Shown: positions 1-10,611 of the stretch, piece by piece
Position numbering within the stretch: position 1 is the stretch's first letter
Layout: every line of letters begins with the position of its first letter
Assembly (NCBI RefSeq): GCF_901000735.1
Contig: NC_081542.1
Location: 24,877,093-24,941,092, forward strand
Source: Corylus avellana
Lineage: Eukaryota; Streptophyta; Magnoliopsida; Fagales; Betulaceae
Length of the DNA stretch: 64,000 bases
Direction: 5' to 3'
The notes under the pieces: model-generated
What the model saw: the letters and a program-made list of their open reading frames with translations, nothing else
Told to the model about the DNA's origin: nothing
Databases searched by the model: none
Program-made: the position numbers and the translations under genes

Positions 1-1
1 T

Positions 2-436
2 TTGCGGGTAGAGTATTCTCAGTCATTTCGTTTTGTTAAGCTTAGCTCATTCTCTACCATATTACATGATTTATGTATGGTGGATTTTGACCACAGTTCC
101 GACTTGAATAAAGCTCGAACGGAGCTAATTGATGCTTTGTCATCAAACGTCCCCTTTTCTGAGAACACTAGGTTCCCTGCAGATGCTCTGTACGTCTGTG
201 TTGACAAGCCACAGATGTTTGCGCAAGTGGCCGAAGTGATGCGGGTGCTTTCGACCCCTTATAGTCTGCTAACTGCGGCGGCCATTAAAGACTATTTTTC
301 TGCATTAGCTCGCATGCGTGAGCTGATCCATTCCCAACTAATCATCGATCGTGTAGTCTTCTCCAGACAAACTTTTGAGAGTGAGTTTCAGATGATGAAT
401 TGGTGGGAATCGTATGAATCGTATGATGAATATTGA
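2..436 (+). CDS. 3' end of an unrecognised plant gene
   Basis: An open frame runs from the window edge to a TGA at 434-436, about 144 residues, so the 5' part is missing. The frame is open from the TTG at base 2 (reading L-R-V-E-Y-S-Q-S-F-R-F-V-K-L); the first visible residue is not a real start. The product looks soluble, with no membrane segment, and ends in an acidic, aromatic tail (N-W-W-E-S-Y-E-S-Y-D-E-Y). I do not recognise the family. Coding status is supported by an inverted paralogue at 13578-13654, whose last 77 coding bases are identical apart from a clean 9-base deletion, while the flanking DNA of the two arms differs by roughly a tenth by eye. A diverged piece of the same family lies on the minus strand near 53.6 kb. 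Translated search of the missing 5' part would be needed to name it. Confidence 0.6.
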   Translation: MRVEYSQSFRFVKLSSFSTILHDLCMVDFDHSSDLNKARTELIDALSSNVPFSENTRFPADALYVCVDKPQMFAQVAEVMRVLSTPYSLLTAAAIKDYFSALARMRELIHSQLIIDRVVFSRQTFESEFQMMNWWESYESYDEY

Positions 437-1295
437 TTGTAAACTTGTACTGTTCTTATCGATGGTCTACTATGTTATCTTTAACAAGTTTACTTCTATA
501 ATGACCCTGTTCTTGAGTGTTCTTGCTTTGATTTATTTCGAAAAGTAGAGACTGATGGGAAAATTCATGTACAAAATCAAGTCACGACTTGTTTTTATCA
601 CACAACTTTCCTTTTGTTCTATCTATGTCTTCCTTTTTCTGATGTTACATAATTTAAAATGGAAACCAGATTGAATATCATGGTGACACTTTAATTCCTT
701 GCTAATATGAATTTGCTAATTGAACAAAAGGATAAAGAATAATGCTATAAATGAATACAGTCAAATTGTTGGTGTAGTGGGATAGAAAACTCTTTTCACC
801 GGTTTTGCATTATGAATACCAAAAAAAAAAAAAAAGTAATTGCCTGCTTGCCTGCTTGAGTCAGTTTTTTTTTTTTTTTAATGGTCTCAAAACAAATTTT
901 GAACAAAATAAACATTTTTTTTCTTTTGTTGGTGTGGACACACCATCATACATGAGATGAAAAATTACTGGAGAAGTATATAAATTTTAACCTTATTTTA
1001 TGATGACATAATGATGAAAAATTAACATCCCGCTCCTAGGGAAAATTCTGTGTATTTCTAACAATAAAATTTGAGCAGAAATTTACACCATGATATTTGA
1101 GGGAACAAGATTCTCTCTCGTTCAAATAAACAGAAGAATATCGAGCTAGTTGTAGTAGAAGTCTATTTTTGTCTTTTTATTTTTTTAGTGGACAAAAATC
1201 CATTTCCACAATAACTAACTAGATATTCTTGAGTTTAAATGAAATTGAGAGAATCCTAATTCATATTTGAGTAAGTGCACTCTTTACTTAACCCA
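437..1295. other. 3' flank of the first gene, no further gene
   Basis: AT-rich sequence with two poly-A/T runs near 820-880. It is matched in reverse complement by 12665-13577, so it belongs to the left palindrome arm. I see no open frame or RNA gene of note. Confidence 0.5.
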
Positions 1296-1680
1296 ATTTA
1301 TTACACTAATGTTATATTGGGATTTAGATCCACTAAAATTCCTAGGAGAATTTCAAATCTAGACCGTCAATTTCCATCAATGGGCCAATGTCCTGCCATG
1401 TGTCCCATTAATAATAAAATAATATTTAAAATTTTAAAAAGAAAATAATAAAATAAAAAAATAAAATAATATGGGGTGGCCGGCCACCCTATTTTGCCAT
1501 ATACGCAGGTCGCCACCCTAGAAAATTTTGGGTTTTTTGGCCTTGGGGTGGTTCGGAGGTCATTTGGTAGGGTCTCATGGTCTCTTGGGGTGGATCTACC
1601 ACCTGGCACAAAACCCAAAATTTTTATTTTGGGTGGTCGGCCACCTAACATAAACTGGGTGGCCGGCCACCCCATATTAT

Positions 1681-2284
1681 AAAAGTCCACATCACTCTCA
1701 AACTACCACTCAATTGACAATGTCTCCCAAAACTTTTAATCACAAGAATGTCTCCCATAAACTACCACTATATTGTCAGTGTCTCTCAAGACTAACAAAA
1801 AGATCAAAATGCTCTTATATATTTCTTAATAAGACAAAAATACCGTTATAAATTAAAAAAATTAAAAAAAAAAACAAAAAACAAAAAAAAATTAATTTCT
1901 AAAGAATAATTAAAAAAAAAAAAGTTTTTAGGCGAAATTTTTTAATTTTTTTTTTAAAAATGAATATTTTTTTTAAACGGAAATTTTTATTTTAAAAAAT
2001 TNNNNNNNNNNNNNNNNNNNNNNNNNNNNNNNNNNNNNNNNNNNNNNNNNNNNNNNNNNNNNNNNNNNNNNNNNNNNNNNTTCTACCCTTTGGATTTTTT
2101 TTAATTAGTTTTAGGTTCTTTCTAGAAATTTTATTATTTTTTGTTTTTATTTTATTAAGGGTAGTTTCGTCATTGGGGAGAATATTGACAATTTTTGGTA
2201 GTTTGAGGGGGACATTGTCACAATTGAAAGTTTGGGGGAACATTGTCAATTGGGCAGTAGTTTGAAGGGGTTATGTGGACTTTT
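1681..2284. mobile_element. MITE with AAAAGTCCAC termini (nested)
   Basis: The element starts AAAAGTCCACAT and ends ATGTGGACTTTT. The terminal inverted repeat continues through CAAACTACC and CAATTGACAATGT on both sides. It contains a 79-base gap (2002-2080). The right palindrome arm lacks it: there the flanking sequences join directly near 12320, which fixes this as an insertion after the duplication. Related internal phrases, such as a GGTAGTTTG box near GGACATTGTCA, recur near 54.1 kb and 59.4 kb. A target duplication could not be resolved because the site is an AT repeat. Confidence 0.7.
2002..2080. other. assembly gap (79 N)
   Basis: Run of N inside the nested MITE. Its length is not a round number, so it may be a sized gap. 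Confidence 0.99.
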
Positions 2285-2490
2285 CTCTTATTTTTATTTA
2301 TTTATTTATTTTCTTTCATATTTTCTTTTATATTTTATTTTTCAATTTTAAAATTTATTTTATTATTAGTGGGATCGTGGCAGGACATTGGCCCTTGGAT
2401 GGAAATGGACGACCTACATCTAGAATTTCATAAATCAGTGGATCCAGATCCGTTATATTGGCTAGTGTAGCCCATTGTAAGCCACTTAAA

Positions 2491-3078
2491 ACATGACACA
2501 ACAATCAATGTGAAAATAATAAATGAGTGCAAAGAGGAGCATTACTCATGATAATACAACAATGGCGAGACAACATAACAAAACTCAGGTGCAAGGCAAT
2601 TCAGTCGCATACATAATGGAACAGAAACCATGTTTACTTAAAATGGTTACCTACTTCATGCTTCTTCTTTTTCTTCCTTTCCCTTTTCCCCCATAATCGG
2701 CTATGTAGGAGATTTTTTCTTAATTTTGGGTATAAAAATGTATTCAAGTATGTTAGTATATATATTGAGACTTGGCAAAAGTGATAGAGAAAAACCTAAA
2801 CCCTACAAAAAGCAAAAATTTCTGATGTTTGGTTCTGCTACCTGAACTCACTTGGGTTTTCTTTGCTTCGGATGAGAGGAACACTATCTTCCCTCCAATT
2901 ATCCGTTCTTTACACGATGCTTCTGTCACCTCCACATAGCCGATGCTCCTAAATTGAAAAAAAATAAACAATAAATATGTCACAAAAAGGCATCCAACCC
3001 AAGTGGAAAGTTTATGCACAAGAATCCTATAATTTTATCATCCAAGAGGGTATTAATGTATGTTTGGTGAATACTTTG
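2491..3078. other. non-coding arm sequence
   Basis: No gene is supported. The stretch around 2755-3010 is shared with the right arm (11595-11900) at moderate identity, but neither copy keeps a common open frame. Confidence 0.45.
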
Positions 3079-3302
3079 CAGGGGTGTTAAACTTGTAAGC
3101 CGTTCGCGAGCGAGCTCGGGATCGGCTTGTACAAGCTTAGCTCGTGCTCGACTCGATTATTAAATGAGGCGTTTCGTGAATACAAATACTGGTTCGAATA
3201 TTAAACGAAGCAAGCTCGGCTCGACTTAGTTAGGCTCGTGAATAGCTCATATAAGGCTCGAATTGGTAGTTGTTCACATAGTTGCTCATATTAATATTAA
3301 AA

Positions 3303-3338
<36 letters not shown>

Positions 3339-3685
3339 CTCTAATAGCATCCTTTTATTATAAAATAATGCATATCATCTCTCTTTGAAACCAAGTATCT
3401 TGCTGTCTTGACTTAGGCTCCATACTAGACAATCCAAGCTAAGCAAATGCTCATATGCAAGCTGACTTTTTGAGCCATTTAAGAGTACTTGAAGTTTAAA
3501 TTTATAATAAAAAAATAAATTAAATATAAGAGCTAGCTCGCGAGCTGACTCAACTTATTATGAGCTCGAGTTCGGACTCAATTTTGTTGGCTCGTCCTTA
3601 AGCTCGGTTCAAGCTCGAGTAAAATTTAAACGAGCTAAGCCTAAACAAGGGAAACGTACTTAGGCTCAACTCGTTTACACCCATA
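3079..3685. mobile_element. hAT-type element rich in GAGCTCG, left copy
   Basis: The element begins CAGGGGTGTTAAAC and ends in the inverted form (GTTTACACCC), flanked by an 8-bp duplication ATACTTTG at 3071-3078 and 3686-3693. The interior is full of GAGCTCG, GAGCTTG and GCTCGTGA words in both orientations. An 8-bp duplication with a YAGGG-type terminus is the usual hAT signature. No transposase is visible. The inverted arm carries the same insertion at 10989-11571. Confidence 0.75.
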
Positions 3686-3693
3686 ATACTTTG

Positions 3694-4277
3694 TAATAAA
3701 AAATATTTGTTAATTTTTTTTAATTTTTAATTTTATTTTTATTTTTTTTAACTAAAAGAACATTATTTAAGGAAGGCCTTGGCAGGAGATTAAGGATAGT
3801 GTTTGGTATTCTTGCTGAAAAAACATATTGAATTTGGAGTTCACAGGCTGCCCCGACCCGATCAAGCAGAACACTACTTGCCAGCTCATCCTCCCCATTC
3901 GTAGATTACAATTTATAACCATATAAAAGTATTAAGGGTTTGTTTGAGATTATTTTTCAATAAATGTGATTTTAAAAATTGTGTTTTTGAAGGCGTTTGG
4001 TAAAACATGTTAATTTTTTTTTTTTTTTTTATTTTTTAAATCAAATATTTGTTATGAGAAATCGTGATTTTGATTTAAATTCGCACTTTTTTAAATAAAC
4101 ACCTCATAGCCTGCTTAGAGCATCCATATTGAGATCTTCAAATAAAAGTTAAATCTAAAAAGAAAAACTAACTTTTTTAAATTTGAATAGTCACTTTTAA
4201 AATGAACCAAATATCAAACTCATTATATTTTCCTCTACTTTAGTAAAATATTATTATTATTATTATTATTTTAATTC
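3694..4277. other. arm segment shared with other blocks, no gene
   Basis: The block from 3760 to 3950 (words such as AGGCCTTGGCAGGAGATTAA and GATCAAGCAGAACACTACTT) recurs inverted at 10740-10925 and again at 36430-36600 and 46450-46640. It is therefore a dispersed low-copy repeat linking the palindrome to the block array further right. No open frame is conserved between the copies. Confidence 0.5.
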
Positions 4278-4887
4278 TTTTTTTTTTTTTTTTTTTTTTT
4301 TGAATAAAGGACTCATCTCATTCAAAAATTATCTGGGGAAATACAACATCTAGAGCATAAAGCTCTAAATACCAAGAGCTAAAATAGCTCTAAACAATAA
4401 GAGCAGATTGCTCTAAAACAACTATATCATGAACAACCTCCGGGACTTCTTCCATCCAAATTTTATCAACCCCCGTAATTTCAGCTGCCCTTGCCAATCC
4501 ATGAGCTGCTTCGTTTGCGGCACGGCGTACATGTTCCGTTCTCCAGCTCCTAAAACCCGGCAAAATAGCATGGATATCTTCAATAATTTGGCCAAAATTA
4601 CACCAACTTGCCCCTCCTCTAATTGCTTGGACCACTGCTTTGGAATCACCTTCCAACATAATATTGTGGAGGCCCAAATCTCGACAAAATTCCACGGCGT
4701 AAAGAGCCCCCATCGCCTCCGCCACTGTAGGGTCCGGACGTCCTTCGAAGGCAAAACATGCGGCTGCACACACTTGGCCCATGTAGTCCCGAACGATGAT
4801 GCCCACACCATACCGCCTGGAAACTGGTTTCACCGACACATCCCAGTTGGCCTTGTATGTGTCAAAAGCTGGCGCTGTCCACCGCAG
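4278..4887 (-). mobile_element. 3' end of a plant LINE (L1-type), minus strand
   Basis: Poly-T at 4278-4301 is the poly-A tail of an element read on the minus strand. It is preceded (minus sense) by a short 3' UTR ending in TGAATGAGATGAGTCCTTTA, as is common for plant LINEs, and by an RNase H reading frame. The 5' side runs into the 4888-4987 gap, so the truncation point is hidden. The insertion lies in the T-rich tract where homology between the palindrome arms ends. Confidence 0.75.
4390..4887 (-). CDS. LINE-encoded RNase H-like domain (C-terminal fragment)
   Basis: About 165 residues are visible after the gap, in one open frame with no internal stop. The pattern is that of the plant RVT_3/RNase H-like family: a first strand with N-W-D (usually V-D, the first acidic residue), G-V-G-I-I-V-R-D, a helix with A-E-A (second acidic residue), then L-E-G-D-S-K-A-V-V (third), and a terminal helix H-V-R-R-A-A-N-E-A-A-H-G-L-A. 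The family cleaves the RNA strand of RNA-DNA hybrids; here it would serve LINE reverse transcription. The intact frame implies a fairly young copy or a captured domain. A host RNase H-like paralogue is possible, but the adjacent poly-A tail favours a LINE. Confidence 0.75.
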   Translation of the reverse strand: MRWTAPAFDTYKANWDVSVKPVSRRYGVGIIVRDYMGQVCAAACFAFEGRPDPTVAEAMGALYAVEFCRDLGLHNIMLEGDSKAVVQAIRGGASWCNFGQIIEDIHAILPGFRSWRTEHVRRAANEAAHGLARAAEITGVDKIWMEEVPEVVHDIVVLEQSALIV

Positions 4888-4987
4888 NNNNNNNNNNNNN
4901 NNNNNNNNNNNNNNNNNNNNNNNNNNNNNNNNNNNNNNNNNNNNNNNNNNNNNNNNNNNNNNNNNNNNNNNNNNNNNNNNNNNNNNN
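4888..4987. other. assembly gap (100 N)
   Basis: Exactly 100 N. It hides the 5' side of the LINE and the sequence that follows the left palindrome arm. Confidence 0.99.
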
Positions 4988-5820
4988 AACACAAATGATT
5001 GTAATTACATGGTCATTACCAAATATTTTGCCATTTTTAATATTGTTGTTATCTCTCTTTTTTGTTTTTTTTTCCCCTCTGCACAGTAAGGAGATAGAAC
5101 AATTTATTAGTGCAAGTATGGTTCTTTCAAATACAACAAACGATCGGTATTCCCTTTTAATTGGTGGTATGTCGTGGATTTGTGTTAGTCGGTACTGTTA
5201 TATCTATCAAGTGACCCACAATTAAATTAAATTATTAAATAATAATATGTAGTAAGTCATAATGTGACTTGTAACATTAATTTATGAAAAATATGTAATA
5301 AGTTATTATTTTATGAATAAATTAATATATAACAAGACATTACTTCATGCATAAAAAATTTCTTGAACCGAATTCTTAGACAAAACAGTTGTATGCTCAT
5401 CAAATGATCAGTGTAAGTATTGATTATTCAATATTGGGTACAGATGGTTTAACCCATTTTACACAATGTTTTAACTATTCTCATTTTAACACGAGTTAAG
5501 GTAATTACAACAATTAAATAAAGTAAAAAAACCAAAAAAATTGAATTAGGTTTTGTAGTGCGAATATAATCGTTAACTTTTTTTGTTCTTGAACAATTTT
5601 TTTAGGTAAAAAGTAATCCTAACAAATGAATATCAAAATAAATTTTTTGATATTGTTATAATATTAATATTAATTAAATAACTTAATTTATTATTTGTTT
5701 AGTATTTTTTTTTTGGGGGGGGGGGGGGTGTGGGGGGTGGTGAACATTGATTTAACATGCTATTAACACGTGTTGGGCTTTACGGGTTTAGACGATAATT
5801 TTTTTTCCCATCTTGTAAAA
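4988..5820. other. AT-rich spacer, no gene seen
   Basis: No supported frame. It holds a poly-G run at about 5716-5729 inside a T/G-rich tract (5706-5740), which is unusual in otherwise AT-rich DNA. Confidence 0.5.
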
Positions 5821-7030
5821 TGGGCAATTTAAACACAAAGTGAATTATACTTTTCCTACTCTTATGAACTTCAACTATTGTGTGGTCATTTAACATATCT
5901 ACCTACTAAAATAGAAGCATATAACAAAATCTATTGCAAAGTAGAACTCAAAACAATTACAAGCAAAAGCTCTTAATTTCAAAGCACGTATTTATATTAA
6001 TTTTGGTACTTGGATATTTAATAAGTGTTAATTAGATAAAAAATTTTAAAGTGTTTTGTATATCTTTTATTATATATTTTCAATTTTCGTTTTTAAAAAT
6101 CACAATTTTTTTTTTTTTTTTGGGTTTTTTAAACGAAGGTAGCAAATATTTCTTTTTTCTATTTTTAAGAATTTCTATAAAATTTAAGATATTTTAACAT
6201 ATATACACTTAAGATTATTGATACAGTACTCTGTAGCTACAGTCTTAAACTAACGCTTATATTGTTTTAAGCATAAATTAACTAACTCTAGAAATTGAGA
6301 TACAAAACACTTTAAAAAATCAAATAGGCAAAGTAAACACAAGGTGAAGTATACTTTTCCTACTCCTATGAACTTCAACTATTGTGTGGTCATTTCTACC
6401 TACTAAAATAGAAGCATACAACAAAATTTATTGCAAAGTAGAACTCAAAACAATTACAATCAAAAGCTTTTAATTTCAAACCACGTATTTATATTAATTT
6501 TGGTACTTGGATATTCAATAAGTGTTAATTAGATAAATTTTTTAAAGTGTTTTGCATATCTTTTATTATATATTGTCAATTTTCGTTTTTAAAAATCACA
6601 AATATTTTTTTTTTTTGGGTTTTTTAAACGAAGGTAGCAAATCTTTCTTTTTTCTATTTTTAAGAATTTCTATAAAATTTAAGATATTTTAACATATATA
6701 CACTTAAGATTATTGATACATTACTCCGTAGCTAAAGTCTTAATATAACTCTTATATTGTTTTATATAACTCTTATATTGTTTTAAGCATAAATTAACTA
6801 ACTCTAGAAATTGAGATACAAGGGATAAAATAAAATGGAAAATTTAAACACAAAGTGAAGTATATTTTGCTATTCCTATGAACTTCAACTATTTGGGTGG
6901 TAATTTGTGTTTAGCTCTTATATTGTTAAATAGACATAATTCCTATGAACTTGACCTATTCCTAATTTGTGTTTAACTCTTACATTGTTTTAAGCATAAA
7001 CTAAGTTTAGAAATTGAGATACAAGGGATA
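5821..7030 (+). repeat. tandem repeat, unit about 505 bp, 2.4 copies
   Basis: The copies start near 5821, 6326 and 6837. Each opens with AAACACAAAGTGAA-type sequence and CTATGAACTTCAACTATTG, and continues through TACCTACTAAAATAGAAGC, a T-run followed by GGGTTTTTTAAACGAAGG, and AAGATTATTGATACA. The third copy is truncated and rearranged. The unit carries no conserved open frame. Confidence 0.85.
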
Positions 7031-7510
7031 AAATAATCATCACCAGATGACAATGTTCATTCTAATATTAATACAATGTACTAGAAGATAGAAGGATACA
7101 AGTATTATTAGCATTAATCATAGGATTTCCAACCAGACAAACTAGCAAACCATAACAAATGCTGGAAGTTGAAGATAAAACAGGAGGTAAACAAGAAGCA
7201 GGGTATAGAAGAAAAATCAAACATGTCACATTAGTTAAGTGCCAGAAGTTCAAGCAAATATAAAAAAGGTGCCAGTGGCACTAATATTACATGCCAATTG
7301 TTCTTGGAAATAAGCAAATATAAAAAAGTGCCAGTGGCACTAATATTACATGTCAATTGTTCTTGAAAATAACATAATTAAACAAGCCGACAAACCCATA
7401 GAAACATGCTGAAAAAACAAAATATGCCATAAGTAGCATTAGAAACGGTCCAACACTGGACTATGCAGTCAGCATGCATACAAACTTAAACCACAAGCCC
7501 AACAACATAG
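7031..7510 (-). other. region downstream of the Myb-like gene
   Basis: This is the presumed 3' UTR and flank of the minus-strand gene. A 58-bp segment (AAGTGCCAGTGGCACTAATA and neighbours) is duplicated in tandem at about 7255-7312 and 7313-7371. The word GTGCCAGTGGCAC is itself a perfect palindrome. Confidence 0.5.
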
Positions 7511-9066
7511 TTACAGCTTCTCAATCCAAACCTTCTTCCTTTCTGGAGGTAGTGCAATAAAACCATTACGGACATTCTCATCCCTAAAGAGCTCAAATGC
7601 CCTAAAATACCTATCATCATCTAGGTTGGGGGCAATCTCATCCAACATGCCAATGGCCCTACTCATGGCATTGGAAAAAGATGCACCACTACCCCCAGCA
7701 CCTGCACTACCTTCCCCACTACTCATTCGCAGTTGATCTTGTAACAAGATTTCTTTCTTCAAACGGCTAACCTCGGTAAACTCTTTTAATGCATCACTTC
7801 GAAGAGAATCTATATGAGATTTACCCTTACCTTTCCTCTTGTTTTCTGTGCTAGGCCCAGAACTATCAACTGGACGCTTACCACGTCCGTTACCCCCAAT
7901 GACTATACCCCTATTTTGAGGAGGAGGTTGGCCACTCCCCTGACTCGAACCACCCACAAAACCAAGAAAATCCCCACTCACACTGTTATCAACAGCCGCA
8001 TTGGTTGCTTGACTAACATGCATTCCAAACCGCAAGAGTTGCTCATTCAACTCGTCCTCCTCATCACTACTCGGTGGTGTCCTAGCGGGATGAATGGCAG
8101 AGGACCCCAGTGGCTGTTGAGCCATTGAAGAGTAGACCCAACATATCGTAGTTTGGACAGCCCTTCCTTCGAAAACGACTAGCCTTCGGCTTGATCTAGG
8201 ACAGACGAAAAAATAAAAAATAAGAACGCTTCTATGTGACCTAAAATTAGAGAGTGGGAACTGATATATTAGGCAAGGGTTACCGAACTTTACCCTAAGA
8301 TACTGCTGCCACTGGGTCTCAGTCCCCTGGACTGTGTTTGATACTGGGTCCCAACCAAATCCAGTTCTGTGCTGGAGGAGGTCAGAGAAGTCACGGTGGT
8401 TCATCCTAAGTCTGGAAAATTTAGTCCGACACTGGACGGCAGTGTAGGTCCGACCGGTCATTGTAGAAAGCTGGGAAGCTATAGGCGACCACAAGTTCAT
8501 ATTAACTGACCCATTCACTATTCTCCCCGTATTGGACAATTCGACCAACATTTGCACAAACATACGTTCAAACTCAGGAGACCAAAGTGATGGGTCCTCG
8601 CCTTCAGCGGGTTCCATCTATGCATAAATATACCAACGTAAAAAAAAAAAAATGTTCATGTCTACATCTTATGAAGAATTGCATTTCACTACCAAACAAC
8701 AAAAAAAAAACCCGAATAGCTCGTGTGAGGCATACCTTACGCCTTTTGTAGGAGATGGGTGTCTCTGGATCCCGAGATCGCTTGCTACTCCTTGTCCAAT
8801 ACGCCTGCACAAATATAGGTCACAGTGTGTGTAAATGATATAGAAACTAAACAAATTGAACGAAAAAGAGCATAGAAATTGAGAGGGAGTGCGATTATAA
8901 CCTTCCAAGACCGTGTCTTCGAAGGGGTGCCCGTGTCCGTAGATGCTGAAATGATATAGGGTCGCCGTTGCTTACGAGGTGACTGCGGAATAGTTGTAAC
9001 GGAGTAGCTATCGCAGGATTTCACAGACCCCTCTGAAGAAAGGTCTATGAAGATGGGCTTCTGCAT
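7511..9066 (-). pseudogene. Myb/SANT-like (Myb_DNA-bind_3) gene, Harbinger-linked type, frameshifted
   Basis: Four exons can be built on the minus strand: 9066-8902, 8804-8736, 8617-8294 and 8195-7511. All introns have GT-AG ends and the exons join in phase 0. Exon 1 gives M-Q-K-P-I-F-I-D and a basic stretch; exon 2 is 23 residues. Exon 3 holds the Myb_DNA-bind_3 trihelix-like domain (W-S-P-E-F-E-R-M-F through Q-C-R-T-K-F and W-Q-Q-Y-L-R). Exon 4 starts with the family motif R-R-K-G-C-P-N-Y-D-M-L, then an acidic P-P-S-S-D-E-E-D-E-L patch, a low-complexity basic linker and the terminal R-K-K-V-W-I-E-K-L. In exon 4 the motif frame hits TAG near 8087, while the acidic patch and C-terminus lie in another frame, so about one base is lost or gained near 8080-8110. 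The family binds DNA in the nucleus, either as the accessory protein of PIF/Harbinger transposons or as domesticated host factors. No DDE transposase is visible here. Confidence 0.75.
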
Positions 9067-10326
9067 GTCGTTGTGGAGGAGGATTATATGGACGGGTGAT
9101 TACTATTCACATATCAGCTCAGCTCCAGGGGAAGTGTACTAGGTATTGATGAGGACTCCATTAGTGCGCGGCTCGGGGTGGAAGAAGTTGAGGGCATACG
9201 TACTGCAGAGGACGCTGGAGAAGACGGGTGTAATTGCCCATTGAAAAAATGCATCGCAGCACTAGTTTGTGGAGATAAGCCAAAATGGTTCAGACAATAA
9301 CAGATCAACGATGATTGAAAGGGCACGTTGTGCTCACATATCTGGTATGGACGGCCCACATTTGTTCAAAAAAAAGTGGACGGTCTGATGAGCATGCACA
9401 AATCAAGATGCCACTAGACATACGCGGTTCGCAATTCACGTAATGGGTGTGATTCGGTGTGGTGAAGATGCATGGAAAAAGTCTGCGCAAATAGATCACA
9501 TATGTTTGTTAGACACAGGTTACATGATGGGTGAGGTGGCGTCCATCCACGAGTCGATGGTCAAGAATTTCATCCATTTACCGTGAGTGCAAGTCCATCC
9601 TAAAATTCTCTAACTCTGAAAACGGACGGTCAGATGAGGTTTGAAAGAAATCGGACGATGCTCAGCTAATGTTGGAATTCCCGCACATCAGTTTTGCTTT
9701 TCGTTGGATTCGCCAGCTTTCAAGGCAACCAACGCATGGAGAACGTGCGTTGGTTGTTGTTGTAAATCTTGCAGTGGATTTTGTTCCTTCTTATTAGCCC
9801 AAGACAGCAGTGGCGCATGATTCTGTGGGTCGTTGCATGGAATGGAATCACAGGGACCAGCCACATGTCATCGTTGGTATTACCGAATACCGACTGACGG
9901 TTAGGATTAAAGCACCTTATTTCTTACAGATGCATCTCGTCTCCCAAGCCGAGTTCAGCGTGACATTGGGTACAGATGGTTTAAATTCATTGTTGCAGAG
10001 CCGCCTGACTTCAGTTGATCTTCACGTCAAGTAGTAAATCCGCTGCAGTGGGTTGGTGTGTCGGTGCGTGTGAGTCGGTGGGCAGTAATTACCAAGCTTT
10101 GAATCTGAACCCCTGTAGGTACTGTAGAACACTGGCCTTAAAATCAGGGCTGGTTGTGCTTGGGGTTCGAGTGTGCGAACGGGCTGGTTTTGGAATTTGC
10201 ACCTGGATCACATTTCGGAATTAAATTCCAGTTGGGTTTTGTGACGAACGGGCCAAACACCAAATCTGCATGGGTTTTTTAAAATATCCAAAACAAAAAC
10301 AAAATCTGGCCCATCCAAACAAGGCC
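9067..10326. mobile_element. upstream region ending in a Harbinger-like terminus
   Basis: The first 400 bases are the presumed promoter side of the Myb-like gene; no further exon is convincing. The right boundary at 10326 reads, on the minus strand, GGCCTTGTTTGGATGG, immediately flanked by TTA (10327-10329). This terminus and a TTA target are typical of PIF/Harbinger elements, which fits the Myb-like gene. I could not find the matching left terminus; it may lie in the 4888-4987 gap or be deleted. Confidence 0.45.
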
Positions 10327-10578
10327 TTAGTTTTTTAATCTTACATATTCATTTTCCTTTTCACTCTCATCTACCTAGAACAAAAAAAGAATTAAAATAA
10401 TAATAACAATAATAATAATAATAATATTTAACTAAAGTAGAGGAAAATATAATGAGTTTGATATTTGATTCATTTTAAAAGTGACTATTCAAATTTTAAT
10501 AAGTTAGTTTTTCTTTTTCGGGTTTAACTTTTTTATTTGAAGATCTCAATATGGATGCTCTAAGGCAGTGTTTATTTG

Positions 10579-10611
<33 letters not shown>

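Larger units (their letters stand above)
1296..2490. mobile_element. TIR element with GGCCGGCC core, left-arm copy
   Basis: The outer sequence near 1300-1440 (TACACTAATG, GATTTAGATCC, CCAATGTCCTGCC, then an AT-rich stretch) is repeated in inverted form near 2340-2490, giving long imperfect terminal inverted repeats. The GC-rich centre at 1470-1670 contains several GGGTGGCCGGCCACC-type palindromes. No transposase is present, so it would be a non-autonomous foldback-type element. A second TIR element (1681-2284) is nested in it. The superfamily is uncertain and the exact ends and target duplication are not resolved. Confidence 0.6.
1..4285 (+). repeat. left arm of a large inverted duplication
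   Basis: The reverse complement of this arm is recognisable at about 10381-13654. Collinear landmarks are the gene end (436 versus 13578), the GGCCGGCC-core TIR element, a hAT element with the same target duplication, a block ending in CTTCCTTAA (3.77 versus 10.92 kb), and the (ATT)n run at 4.25 kb versus 10.40 kb. Divergence is moderate (roughly 10% by eye in unselected parts) with many indels, so this is an old duplication and not a recent assembly echo. Confidence 0.85.

Noticed and set aside
3105..3660. GAGCTCG-rich stretch considered as a regulatory array or restriction-site cluster
   Set aside because: It is bounded by inverted ends and an 8-bp duplication, so it is the interior of a hAT-type element.
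5716..5729. Poly-G run as a G-quadruplex signal
   Set aside because: A single homopolymer run, likely slippage or sequencing artefact; no four-tract arrangement.
9114..9499. Minus-strand frames upstream of the Myb-like gene as extra exons
   Set aside because: No splice sites joined them in phase to the ATG at 9066, and no family motif was seen.
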